Below, in pieces: positions 1-8,088 of a DNA stretch of 15,440 bases. Made by a program: the position numbers and the translations under genes. How positions within the stretch are numbered: the first letter of the stretch is position 1; every line of letters starts with the position of its first letter. This stretch comes from Bordetella parapertussis (GTDB lineage: Bacteria; Pseudomonadota; Gammaproteobacteria; Burkholderiales; Burkholderiaceae_C), in assembly GCA_945878355.1 (NCBI GenBank), contig CAMCTC010000106.1:1-15440 (forward strand), given 5' to 3'. The notes below the pieces were generated by a model that worked only from the letters and a program-made list of their open reading frames with translations, had not been told where the DNA came from and did no database searches.

Positions 1-84
1 CGCCCCGTCGGTCAACAATCGCCGGACAACGTCAATCGCCTGAGGCTGAGACAGAGTCCGCTTGATTTGGTTTTGTGCTTCCAT
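1..84 (-). CDS. N-terminus of an unidentified protein, cut by the left window edge
   Basis: An open frame begins with ATG at 84 and runs off the window after 28 codons. The visible peptide starts MEAQNQIKRTLSQPQAIDVV and continues with RRLLTDGA. The pattern 'LSQPQAIDVVRRLL' resembles the N-termini of some DUF4338/IS4-associated transposase-like proteins, but 28 residues are too few to call this. There is no convincing Shine-Dalgarno sequence before the ATG. It is followed on the same strand by decayed gene fragments, so it may belong to a mobile element that landed in a degenerating region, or may itself be a scrap. Confidence 0.3.
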   Translation of the reverse strand, partial: MEAQNQIKRTLSQPQAIDVVRRLLTDGA

Positions 85-144
85 TCCGGAAGATAGGCTG
101 TGCGAGAAAATTTGTCCAGCTATTTTTGTGGACCAAGGGCAGGC

Positions 145-258
145 CTAGCCCCATCGAAGAAGAACCGGCAGGCCGGAACTGCTGCGCGCCAACAACGCGG
201 AGACGATGCCCAGCGCTGCCCACATGCCCGTGCCCATGTCGACGATCGGCGGCCGGTG
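145..258 (-). pseudogene. CaiB/BaiF family CoA-transferase remnant
   Basis: In the minus frame ending at the TAG at 147-145 the translation reads RPPIVDMGTGMWAALGIVSA then LLARSSSG, before running into LPVLLRWG and the stop. 'DMGTGMWAALGI..ALL.R...G' is a typical internal block of family III CoA-transferases (CaiB/BaiF), which move CoA between acyl-CoA and a free carboxylic acid. Only about 30 residues out of roughly 400 survive; there is no start and no flanking domain in frame. It sits beside a Bug-receptor scrap, a common pairing in Burkholderiales catabolic clusters, so both probably come from one lost cluster. Identification is from the motif alone. Confidence 0.5.
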
Positions 259-317
259 AATTGACCAGCTGGCGGACCAGCGACAGCGCAGGCGTTCTCA
301 TGCGCTGTTTGCAAAAC

Positions 318-509
318 TCACGCCGACGCTGTGCCAATGGCCTTGGCGGCCACGTCTGAGCCGATGTTGCCGCTGGCGCCGACCCGGTGGTCCACGACGA
401 TGGTCTGCTTCAGCTCTTTGCTGACCTGCTGTGCCAGCAAGCGCTCCACCGCATCGGTCGAAGCGCCGGGCGGATCGGGGACGACCAAACGCAGCGGCTG
501 TCCCGCTGA
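318..509 (-). pseudogene. Truncated Bug (TctC) tripartite tricarboxylate receptor
   Basis: A minus-strand frame of 63 codons ending at the TGA at 320-318 reads SAGQPLRLVVPDPPGASTDA, then VERLLAQQVSKELKQTIVVD and HRVGASGNIGSDVAAKA. This is the mature N-terminus of Bug/TctC periplasmic receptors, which usually read 'P.RLVVP.PPGG.TD..AR.LA..L...LGQ.VVVDNRPGA.GNIG...VAKA.PDGYTL'. Homology stops exactly after 'VAAKA'; the expected PDGYTL block and the remaining 250 or so residues are missing, and no signal peptide precedes it because two stops directly follow the panC terminus. Such proteins bind carboxylates for tripartite transporters or as sensors. This copy cannot function. Confidence 0.75.
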
Positions 510-527
510 CCGCGCTGTCGACGCCTA

Positions 528-2211
<1,684 letters not shown>

Positions 2212-2463
2212 CGATCTATCCTTTCTGGCACCGCACCGGAGGGGAATACCTGAATGCCGCGATGCAGCATGCGCCCTCATTGTGCCCGTGGAATGTGCTG
2301 CGAGCGACGGACGGCTGCATGTGCCGAACGCAGTGGCAGGGCCACGCGCCAGCGCCTGAACGGCGCTGCTCGGCTCTCAAGCAAATGTGGCTTTGCCACT
2401 TTGCTTGATCCCCACGGGCGGCCGGCTTCGGCCGGCCTTGGGGCGCTCAGTGCGAAGCGAGCT
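2212..2463. other. Intergenic region upstream of panB, mostly a structured repeat
   Basis: This region separates the panB start from the stop of the dioxygenase gene, both on the minus strand. Its right half is the structured repeat at 2374-2449. The left half (2222-2373) shows no homology I recognise. Any panB promoter must lie here, but no clear -35/-10 pair was seen on the minus strand. Confidence 0.5.
2374..2449 (+). repeat. Dispersed double-hairpin repeat, copy 1
   Basis: This 76-bp element recurs at 4806-4878 and 14101-14179 in the same orientation. Hairpin I is CAAGCAAA-T-GTGGC-TTT-GCCAC-TTTGCTTG, a perfect 13-bp stem with one bulged T. Hairpin II is GGCCGGC-TTCG-GCCGGCC, a 7-bp perfect stem with a C(UUCG)G loop on the plus strand, optionally extended by CCCCA pairing with TGGGG. 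It ends with GGGGCGCTCA, 14 nt past the stop of the minus-strand dioxygenase gene, so it may act as a terminator or mRNA 3'-end protector for that gene. No U-tract follows either hairpin. This copy lacks three G residues found in the other two at 'CACGGG'. Confidence 0.9.
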
Positions 2464-3363
2464 TCAGGGCGCCTGGTCCAGGCTGGACACTTCGTTGCTG
2501 AGGGTGGTACGGCGCATGTCACGAACCTGCATCGGATCGTAGCGGCGAGCCCGGTGCATCGTGACGCGGTTGTCCCAGATCACCAGGTCCCAGGGCTGCC
2601 AGACATGGGCGTAGACGAACTGGCGCTGCGTCGCATGCTCGGTGAGGTCGCGCAGAAAGGCCCGCGCTTCTGGCACCGGCCAGCCTTCGATACCTCCGGC
2701 ATGGCTGGCGAGATAGAGCGACAAGCGGCCAGTGACCGGGTGGCGCCTAACCAGGCGCTGGCGCACTGGCGCCCATTTTTCGCGCTCGGCATCGCTGAAG
2801 TCGTCAAAACCCAGGATGGCGCGCGAGAAGATCTGGCTGTGCGAGCAGATGAGGTCGTGGACCTCGCGCTGTGTCGCTTTGTCCAGCGCGTCGTAGGCCG
2901 CACGCATGTCGGCGAACTCGGTATTGCCCCCGCTAGCTGGAATCTTGCGCGCCGACAGCAGAGAATATTTCGCCGGCACCTGCTTGAACGAACTGTCCGA
3001 GTGCCAGAGTTGATTGCCAAGCCCGAACAAACGACGACGGTCGTCGCGCGCCAGCAGCTCGCCGTGCTTGTCGAGATTGGATATGTCGTTGACCTCCATG
3101 CTCACACGGCGATCCTGCGGCGCTGCAATGTCGCCAGTCGCCTGCTCGAGCGGCCCAAGCTGGCGACTGAACGCAATCTGCTGCTCGTCGTCGAGCCGCT
3201 GGCCCCTGAACACCAGCACGCCGAAGCGGTCGATGCCCGCATGGATACCGGCCACTTCATGGTCCGCCAGTCGACGGGTCAAATCAACGCCGGTGACGAG
3301 GCCGGCAAACAAGTGCTGGTGTGCTGCATCGACAGGCTCAATATGAACTGGCATGGTCACCAT
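2464..3363 (-). CDS. TfdA/TauD-family Fe(II)/2-oxoglutarate-dependent dioxygenase
   Basis: Members of this family couple decarboxylation of 2-oxoglutarate to hydroxylation of a substrate such as taurine, alkylsulfates or phenoxyacetates. The 299-residue product carries the iron facial triad HxD (H121, D123 in NQLWHSDSSFK) and distal H270 (WDNRVTMHRARRYD), plus the 2-oxoglutarate-binding T148 (SGGNTEF) and R281. The spacing matches TfdA (2,4-dichlorophenoxyacetate dioxygenase), and blocks such as EFADMRAAYDAL and EHATQRQFVYAH look more TfdA-like than TauD-like. Substrate cannot be read from sequence; true TfdA activity should not be assumed. Two starts are possible, ATG 3363 and ATG 3354, neither with a strong ribosome binding site. 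It is monocistronic and divergent from the cyclase gene. Confidence 0.85.
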   Translation of the reverse strand: MVTMPVHIEPVDAAHQHLFAGLVTGVDLTRRLADHEVAGIHAGIDRFGVLVFRGQRLDDEQQIAFSRQLGPLEQATGDIAAPQDRRVSMEVNDISNLDKHGELLARDDRRRLFGLGNQLWHSDSSFKQVPAKYSLLSARKIPASGGNTEFADMRAAYDALDKATQREVHDLICSHSQIFSRAILGFDDFSDAEREKWAPVRQRLVRRHPVTGRLSLYLASHAGGIEGWPVPEARAFLRDLTEHATQRQFVYAHVWQPWDLVIWDNRVTMHRARRYDPMQVRDMRRTTLSNEVSSLDQAP

Positions 3364-3596
3364 CAGTTTAGCGCGATCGCCAAGGAGTTAGCGACCTGCC
3401 AGGCCTTGATCGGCCGCCGCCATTCCGCGCCGATGCGGTCACGGCACCCAAACGATCAGCCACTCGCAGCCTGCGCTGGCGCCGCAGTCGACCGAGGGTT
3501 TTCACGCCTGCGTACACGCTGCGGGCTGGCATGATCACGATTGCGGGGTTGCGGCAGCAGCAGACATATTGAATATTAAATATACCCCCAGCGGTA

Positions 3597-3625
3597 TTGA
3601 CAACGATAAAATATCGTGCTATCCT
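3597..3625 (+). promoter_or_regulatory. Sigma-70-type promoter, probably for the cyclase gene
   Basis: A perfect -35 box TTGACA (3597-3602) is followed by exactly 17 nt and a -10-like TATCCT (3620-3625), in an AT-rich island of an otherwise GC-rich region. Transcription would start near 3632 and run toward the cyclase ATG at 3891. The spacer itself is a palindrome (next entry), so the promoter looks regulated. Confidence 0.55.
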
Positions 3626-3653
3626 CACTGCCAATTTTTTGCGCCGATATTTT
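3604..3653. promoter_or_regulatory. Inverted repeats overlapping the cyclase promoter (operator candidate)
   Basis: CGATA-AAA-TATCG (3604-3616) lies inside the promoter spacer. Its right part, AAAATATCG (3608-3616), recurs as a perfect inverted copy CGATATTTT at 3645-3653, so one half-site can pair locally or across 28 nt of DNA spanning the expected transcription start. This placement suits a repressor site. The protein that would bind is unknown. Confidence 0.4.
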
Positions 3654-3890
3654 GGCTGTTGTTTTTCAACCTTGTTTTTCACCCATATGGACATTATCGC
3701 GAGCAACAGTCTTGCCGCGCCTAGAGTCCATCTGAACCGAGTCAAGCTCAGCGCTATGATCCGCATGAGTTTCGGTCTCGGCAAGATCCCTGCCGCTTGA
3801 ACAACCGCATCGCTGCGGACGGGCGCGATGACAGGCTGGCGCTGGCGAGATCTTGCAGGATCTAGATTTTTAATACAGATGAGAATTTAA

Positions 3891-4742
3891 ATGACCCCAA
3901 ATACCAAACTAACAACCATCATGGCCTCCGATGTTTGCGGTTACAGCAAACTGATTGGAGAAAATGAGCTTGCCGCCATCGTCGCCCTTCAGGAGTGCCG
4001 CAAAATCATGGACCCGCTGATCCAGGCGCATGGCGGGCGGATTTTCAACACGGCGGGCGATGCGGTGCTGGCAGAGTTCGACAGTCCAGTTGGCGCCATC
4101 GATTTTGCGATCAAGTGCCAGAACCAGTTTCATGCGAGAAACAAGCTGCCTGGCAAATTGACGATGCGCTGGCGCTTCGGCATGAATCTGGGCGAGGTCT
4201 ATATCCTCGACAACGGCGATTTGCTGGGCGACGGCATCAACCTCGCAGCGCGGCTCGAGAGTATCGCGGACCAAGGCGGTGTGGCGGTTGGAGCTGAGCT
4301 CTACGGCGTCGTTCACCGCAAGATCAAGAATGTGACCTTCGAAGACCGCGGCGAAGTCGAACTCAAGAATATCTCCGACCCGATCCAGGTCTGGGCCATC
4401 AAGATAGAAGGCGCCACCCGCACTGTCACGGCGGCCAAAAAACAGGCTCCGGAAGTCAAGAATTACGCAAAAGAGATCGAGTTGCTTGAACGCAGTGCGG
4501 CTCGACTGGATGGCGAAGCGGCCTTCAAGCTTGGCAAGATCTACACCGACAAGACAAGCTCATCGTTCGATATCGAAAAAGCGATCAACTGGCTGTGGGC
4601 GGCCAGAGGGCTCAAGATCGCGAACGCAACCGACGAGTTGAACCGGATCATCCCGACATTGCCGAAGGACAAATGGCTGCAGGCCAAGACCAACGCCGAA
4701 GTCTTTCTGGACGACCTGCGGTGGAAAAGCGGCGCTCGCTAA
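3891..4742 (+). CDS. Class III adenylate/guanylate cyclase with Sel1-like C-terminus
   Basis: The N-terminal 170 residues form a class III cyclase homology domain: IMASDVCGYSKLIGENE gives metal ligand D14, GGRIFNTAGDAVLAEF gives the second metal Asp D57, and GDGINLAARLESIADQGG supplies the transition-state pair N117 and R121. It therefore looks catalytically competent, making cAMP (or cGMP) from the NTP. No membrane segment, HAMP or receiver domain is present, so it is probably cytosolic. Residues 205-250 (AAFKLGKIYTDKT...DIEKAINWLWAARGLKIA) resemble one Sel1/TPR-like repeat, a likely protein-interaction element. The ATG at 3891 follows an AT-rich stretch with only a weak GAG. It converges on a SulP transporter that ends in a cyclic-nucleotide-binding domain, its probable target. 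Confidence 0.88.
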   Translation: MTPNTKLTTIMASDVCGYSKLIGENELAAIVALQECRKIMDPLIQAHGGRIFNTAGDAVLAEFDSPVGAIDFAIKCQNQFHARNKLPGKLTMRWRFGMNLGEVYILDNGDLLGDGINLAARLESIADQGGVAVGAELYGVVHRKIKNVTFEDRGEVELKNISDPIQVWAIKIEGATRTVTAAKKQAPEVKNYAKEIELLERSAARLDGEAAFKLGKIYTDKTSSSFDIEKAINWLWAARGLKIANATDELNRIIPTLPKDKWLQAKTNAEVFLDDLRWKSGAR

Positions 4743-4805
4743 GCGCCAGTTCAGCGAACACCGTCGGCGCCCAAGCACAGCGGCGCTGCGCTCATCAAGA
4801 CACAG

Positions 4806-4878
4806 CCTCAAGCAAATGTGGCTTTGCGGCTTGATCCCCACGGGGGGCGGCCGGCTTCGGCCGGCCTTGGGGCGCTCA
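4806..4878 (+). repeat. Dispersed double-hairpin repeat, copy 2
   Basis: This 73-bp copy lies in the 148-nt gap between the convergent cyclase and SulP genes. It starts about 63 nt past the cyclase stop and ends 12 nt past the SulP stop. The GC-rich hairpin (GGCCGGC-TTCG-GCCGGCC) is identical to copies 1 and 3, while the first hairpin has lost its inner right arm (TTTGCGGCTTG replaces TTTGCCACTTTGCTTG), leaving only CAAGC/GCTTG to pair. It may serve as a terminator for either gene. Confidence 0.88.
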
Positions 4879-4890
4879 AGAGCTGGCCGA

Positions 4891-7089
4891 TCAGCTCAAG
4901 GTCGCGATCAGCTTGTTGGTTCTGGCCAGTGACCCAGCGAGCTTGCAGATCACCATCCGGTCGAAGCTCGTGGCGAGCGCGGGATGCGCTGATCGCATCC
5001 TGACCAGCGAATCCTTGTGCAAGATGTAGACGCTGGACTGGACCACCGCCAGTATCGACGCTGTTCTCGCGCCGCCGGTGTAGAAAGCCATCTCACCGAC
5101 CATCGCCCCTTTGCTCAGTTTCGCCAGCCTCAGTCGGGCATCGCCTATGACTTTGATGATGTCAAAGCTGCCATCGTCGACAAAATAGATCGCGTCGGAC
5201 AGGTCGCCGTCATGGCACAGCGCTTCATCCTTGCTGACCTGCCTTGACTCGCAATAGCCGAGAAAGATTTCCCGATCGGCGTCGTCTGGCAAGAATTCGA
5301 AGCAAGAGTCTTCGAGATGGTCCTTATCTCCGTTGCTGATCAAGGCTTCTTCTGCGGCTTCAAGCGCGCGGTCGAGCGAAGGAAAGTAATGGATGTTCTT
5401 GCTCGCTGCGGCATCCAGCGAGATGGAGAGAAGGTCGTCCTTGTTGCTGCGCGAGTGAACGAAGTAGAACTGCAAGGCTCGGTCGCTGTAGCGGCGCAGG
5501 ATGCGCTGGAACACGCCGATGGCCGAGCGGTCGACGCCGCTGGCGTCACTGAAGTCGAGCACGACGCCTTCGAGTTGGTCGATGTCCATGCCCTGGAACA
5601 TCAGGTCGATCTTGCTCGCGGATCCAAAGAACACATAGCCGCTCAAACGGTAGATCACGGTCTTGTGCCCGCTGGCTCTGATGGCTTCCACCTGGTGACT
5701 CGCGCGGACCACCGAGCTCGATAACAAGGACAAGTCAGTCACCAGACTGGTCAGTGGAAAACGGCTGTAAGTGACGACGAAGATGACGCAGGCCAGCACC
5801 AAGCCGGCGCCAAAACCCACAAGATAGCCGTAGTTCGCGACCAGGCCGAGGATCAGCGCGATCTGCGCCAGTTCAAGCCTGGACGCGACGCGGCGTTGGT
5901 CCCAAAGCCACTGCTTGATCATGTTCAGGCCCAGGTAGAGCACCAAGCCCCCCAGCGCCGCCTTGGGCACGTAAGCGATGGCGCCGCCTGCGCCGAACAA
6001 CACCGCCAAGCAGATCAGCGCGGCGATGACGCCGGCGGTCGCGCCGCCGCCAACCTTCTGATTCAGCGTCGTCCTACCGATCGAGATGATGCCGACAAAA
6101 CCACCCAGCACTGCAGCAACACCAGCTGACGCGGCGTGGGTCTTGAGCACATGATCAAGGTCGAACTCTTTTTGATAGTTCAGCTCCAGGCTTGCCAGCG
6201 ACAACAGGATTGTCAGCAATCCGACAAAGCTCACCACCAGCATCGATGGCAGGTACTGCAGCAGTATCTTGAGGTGCGCGACGCTGAAGTCCAGCGCCCA
6301 GGGCGGTTGCCATGACATGTCCTGGAGCCCGGCGAAGAACCAATCTTCACGACGGCACCATTCTGGGTCGCAGAGTTCGCTCGCCAGCCCTAGATTCGCT
6401 GCGACCGTTGCGACGACCATCACCAGCGGAATCAACAGCGCGCTGGAGATGCGAGACGCCAGCGAATACAAGGTCGCCACCACCGCAATGCCGAACAGCA
6501 GTTCCGGCCGATAGGGATTGGCGATGAGCTTGTTCAGTCCAGCCAGCGTGAGCGGCGTCTCAGAGATGATGTTGAGCGCACCGCTGCACATCAGCCAGCC
6601 GGTCGAGGCCAGAAAGCCCGCCATGACCGAGAACGGGATGTAGCGAACCAGGCCCGAGAGCTTGAGCCTGGGCAGCGCGTAGAACGCCAGTGCACAAACC
6701 AAAGTTGTGACAAAGATGGCCTCCATAGCGAGGTTCAGGTTCGCCGACCCGGCCTGCCCCGCAGCGCCCAATGAGACCGGGCTCGCATCCAGACGCAGGC
6801 CCAGGCTCGAGGCCTGAGACAGCCCGAGCGATCCCAGCGCTGCCATCGTGCCGGCCATCACCGATATCGTGTTCGAATCCGGGCCGCTGATGAACGTGCC
6901 CTCTTCCGAGAACATGCCGAACAGCGCACCGATGATGGCGGTGATCAAGGCCACCGTGATGCCGAAACCCACGTACCCGACCAGCGGCCCCGAGAACAGC
7001 AGCGCACCGTAGGAGATCGAATAGATCACCGCACTCAGGCCAACGATCGCACCTGCCGAGGTCTGGCGTGCCAGCGTCGCAATGTTCAT
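4891..7089 (-). CDS. SulP-family anion transporter with STAS and cyclic-nucleotide-binding domains
   Basis: The product has 732 residues in three parts: a hydrophobic SulP (SLC26) membrane domain (about 10-445) with many transmembrane segments; a STAS domain (about 465-580; YVFFGSASKI and VVLDFSDASGVDRSAIG); and a CNBD (about 595-715) with the phosphate-binding cassette VGEMAFYTGGARTASILA, in which E666 and R675 would contact the cyclic phosphate. SulP proteins carry sulfate, bicarbonate or C4-dicarboxylates/aspartate (E. coli DauA), so the substrate is open. The ATG at 7089 is chosen; an in-frame TTG at 7098 is possible, and neither has a strong ribosome binding site. It starts 18 nt after the racemase stop, implying one operon, and faces a cyclase gene that could make its ligand. 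Confidence 0.9.
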   Translation of the reverse strand: MNIATLARQTSAGAIVGLSAVIYSISYGALLFSGPLVGYVGFGITVALITAIIGALFGMFSEEGTFISGPDSNTISVMAGTMAALGSLGLSQASSLGLRLDASPVSLGAAGQAGSANLNLAMEAIFVTTLVCALAFYALPRLKLSGLVRYIPFSVMAGFLASTGWLMCSGALNIISETPLTLAGLNKLIANPYRPELLFGIAVVATLYSLASRISSALLIPLVMVVATVAANLGLASELCDPEWCRREDWFFAGLQDMSWQPPWALDFSVAHLKILLQYLPSMLVVSFVGLLTILLSLASLELNYQKEFDLDHVLKTHAASAGVAAVLGGFVGIISIGRTTLNQKVGGGATAGVIAALICLAVLFGAGGAIAYVPKAALGGLVLYLGLNMIKQWLWDQRRVASRLELAQIALILGLVANYGYLVGFGAGLVLACVIFVVTYSRFPLTSLVTDLSLLSSSVVRASHQVEAIRASGHKTVIYRLSGYVFFGSASKIDLMFQGMDIDQLEGVVLDFSDASGVDRSAIGVFQRILRRYSDRALQFYFVHSRSNKDDLLSISLDAAASKNIHYFPSLDRALEAAEEALISNGDKDHLEDSCFEFLPDDADREIFLGYCESRQVSKDEALCHDGDLSDAIYFVDDGSFDIIKVIGDARLRLAKLSKGAMVGEMAFYTGGARTASILAVVQSSVYILHKDSLVRMRSAHPALATSFDRMVICKLAGSLARTNKLIATLS

Positions 7090-7107
7090 TCGCAGCAACC
7101 GGTACTG

Positions 7108-7803
7108 TCAGGCGAAGAACGCGGCAACAGACAGTGCCAGCGCGTCATTCGAATCGACGAACTGCAATGGATTGGCCTTGCATTGCTGGCGCATGCCGAT
7201 GGGGATTTCAGTGCAACCGAGGATGATGATCTCGGCCCCGCGCTCGACAAGCAAGGCGGCGGCCTCGGCGAAAACCGCCTCAGCCTCGGGCAATTTGTTG
7301 GCCTTGATCAGCGCGATGCCTGGCGAGACCAGGCGCTCGAACTCCTCGTCGGTGGGCGTGAGCACGGCAAAACCCATGTCTTTGAGGGTGCTGCGGTACA
7401 TCCCCATCTGATGGGTCCCGAAGGTCGACAAGACGCCCACCGTCTTCACGGCGGGATTCTTCTTGTGCACCTGCTCAGCGCTGGCTTTGACGATATGAAA
7501 CACCGGCACTGCGGAGGCGGCGACCATCTCCTCGTACCAGCGATGCGCGCTGTTGCATGGAATACAAATGGCCCCGACGCCGGCCTGGCTGAGGAACTTT
7601 ATCCCTTCGAGCAATTTCGGCAGCGGCGATGCACCCTTGCCGAGGATGCTCTGCGTGCGATCCGGGATCGTGCAATCGCCGTAGAGCAACACAGGAATGT
7701 GCGCCTGGTCAGTTTGTGCCGAAGTGTTTTCCACCAGTTTACTGAGGAAATCAGCCGTCGCCAAAGGACCCATGCCGCCCAACACACCTAGAAAATTTTT
7801 CAT
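7108..7803 (-). CDS. Aspartate/glutamate racemase family protein
   Basis: The 231-residue product is a cofactor-independent amino-acid racemase of the Asp/Glu/hydantoin family, which swaps alpha-carbon configuration with two opposing cysteines. Visible parts are GVLGGMGPLATADF (6-19), catalytic C83 in ICIPCNSAHRW, and catalytic C197 in LGCTEIPIGM; length and spacing fit aspartate racemase/YgeA rather than MurI. The start is well supported by GGGAGG 5 nt before the ATG at 7803. It is the first gene of an operon with the SulP transporter. That pairing suggests the transported anion could be an amino acid or dicarboxylate. Natural substrate is unknown, since many family members are broad-specificity racemases. 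Confidence 0.88.
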   Translation of the reverse strand: MKNFLGVLGGMGPLATADFLSKLVENTSAQTDQAHIPVLLYGDCTIPDRTQSILGKGASPLPKLLEGIKFLSQAGVGAICIPCNSAHRWYEEMVAASAVPVFHIVKASAEQVHKKNPAVKTVGVLSTFGTHQMGMYRSTLKDMGFAVLTPTDEEFERLVSPGIALIKANKLPEAEAVFAEAAALLVERGAEIIILGCTEIPIGMRQQCKANPLQFVDSNDALALSVAAFFA

Positions 7804-8088
7804 CGACCCTCCCGTAGCATCAACAACTCTACAACTTTACCTGCTTAAAAACATAAACATCAACTTCAATCCTATCATTACTAGAAATGCGTAAGCCGTA
7901 AGGATGACGGCAACAAGCGCCGGCTATCGAGGATTGGATAGGTCCGGCAGGACGAGGCCCGGACACCGAAGCGCGTGCAGTGCGTCCGCTTTTGCGCAAG
8001 CTTCGGCTTGGAAGCAGGTGCTAAGCTCATTGCCCCCTTGTCCGGAACGGCGCTGGCCTGCAGCGCCGTCCATCACTCTGGAGCTTCC
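7804..8088. other. Divergent intergenic region between racemase and aminotransferase genes
   Basis: This 285-nt region serves both divergent genes. The part next to the racemase (about 7815-7890) is strikingly AT-rich and likely holds promoters for both directions, though no box pair stands out. The part next to the aminotransferase (about 7920-8088) is GC-rich and structured: CAAGC-TTCG-GCTTG (7997-8010) and a long perfect hairpin (8047-8069). The aminotransferase frame is open upstream to 7975, but that extension shows no family similarity. Confidence 0.5.
8047..8069 (+). promoter_or_regulatory. Strong hairpin directly upstream of the aminotransferase ribosome binding site
   Basis: ACGGCGCTG-GCCTG-CAGCGCCGT is a perfect 9-bp stem with a 5-nt loop. 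It ends about 10 nt before the GGAG ribosome binding site (8080-8083) of the aminotransferase. Such a position suits leader-RNA control of translation or transcription attenuation, but there is no following U-tract and no riboswitch class I can match. Confidence 0.4.

Larger units (their letters stand above)
3364..3890. other. Divergent intergenic region between dioxygenase and cyclase genes
   Basis: This 527-nt stretch has no convincing gene. Its centre (about 3560-3690) is clearly AT-richer than its surroundings and holds the promoter and inverted repeats listed separately. The 3' part contains a small hairpin, CCGCA-TCGC-TGCGG (3805-3818), and a near-palindrome AGATCTTGCAGGATCT next to the cyclase start. 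If the promoter at 3597 is used, the cyclase mRNA has a leader of about 260 nt, unusually long. A 37-codon frame starting at ATG 3687 lacks a ribosome binding site and is not called. Confidence 0.5.

Noticed and set aside
2254..3534. A 426-codon plus-strand frame over the dioxygenase gene
   Set aside because: Antisense shadow that also reads through structured repeat copy 1; no motifs.
3368..3784. A 138-codon minus-strand frame in the dioxygenase-cyclase gap
   Set aside because: No homology, no ribosome binding site, and it crosses the AT-rich promoter island.
7975..8088. Longer aminotransferase N-terminus starting at ATG 7975
   Set aside because: No ribosome binding site and no family similarity in the added 38 residues; the ATG at 8089 has GGAG at proper distance.
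7904..8088. Glycine, cobalamin or other known riboswitch in the aminotransferase leader
   Set aside because: None of the conserved core sequences of these classes could be matched; only generic hairpins are seen.
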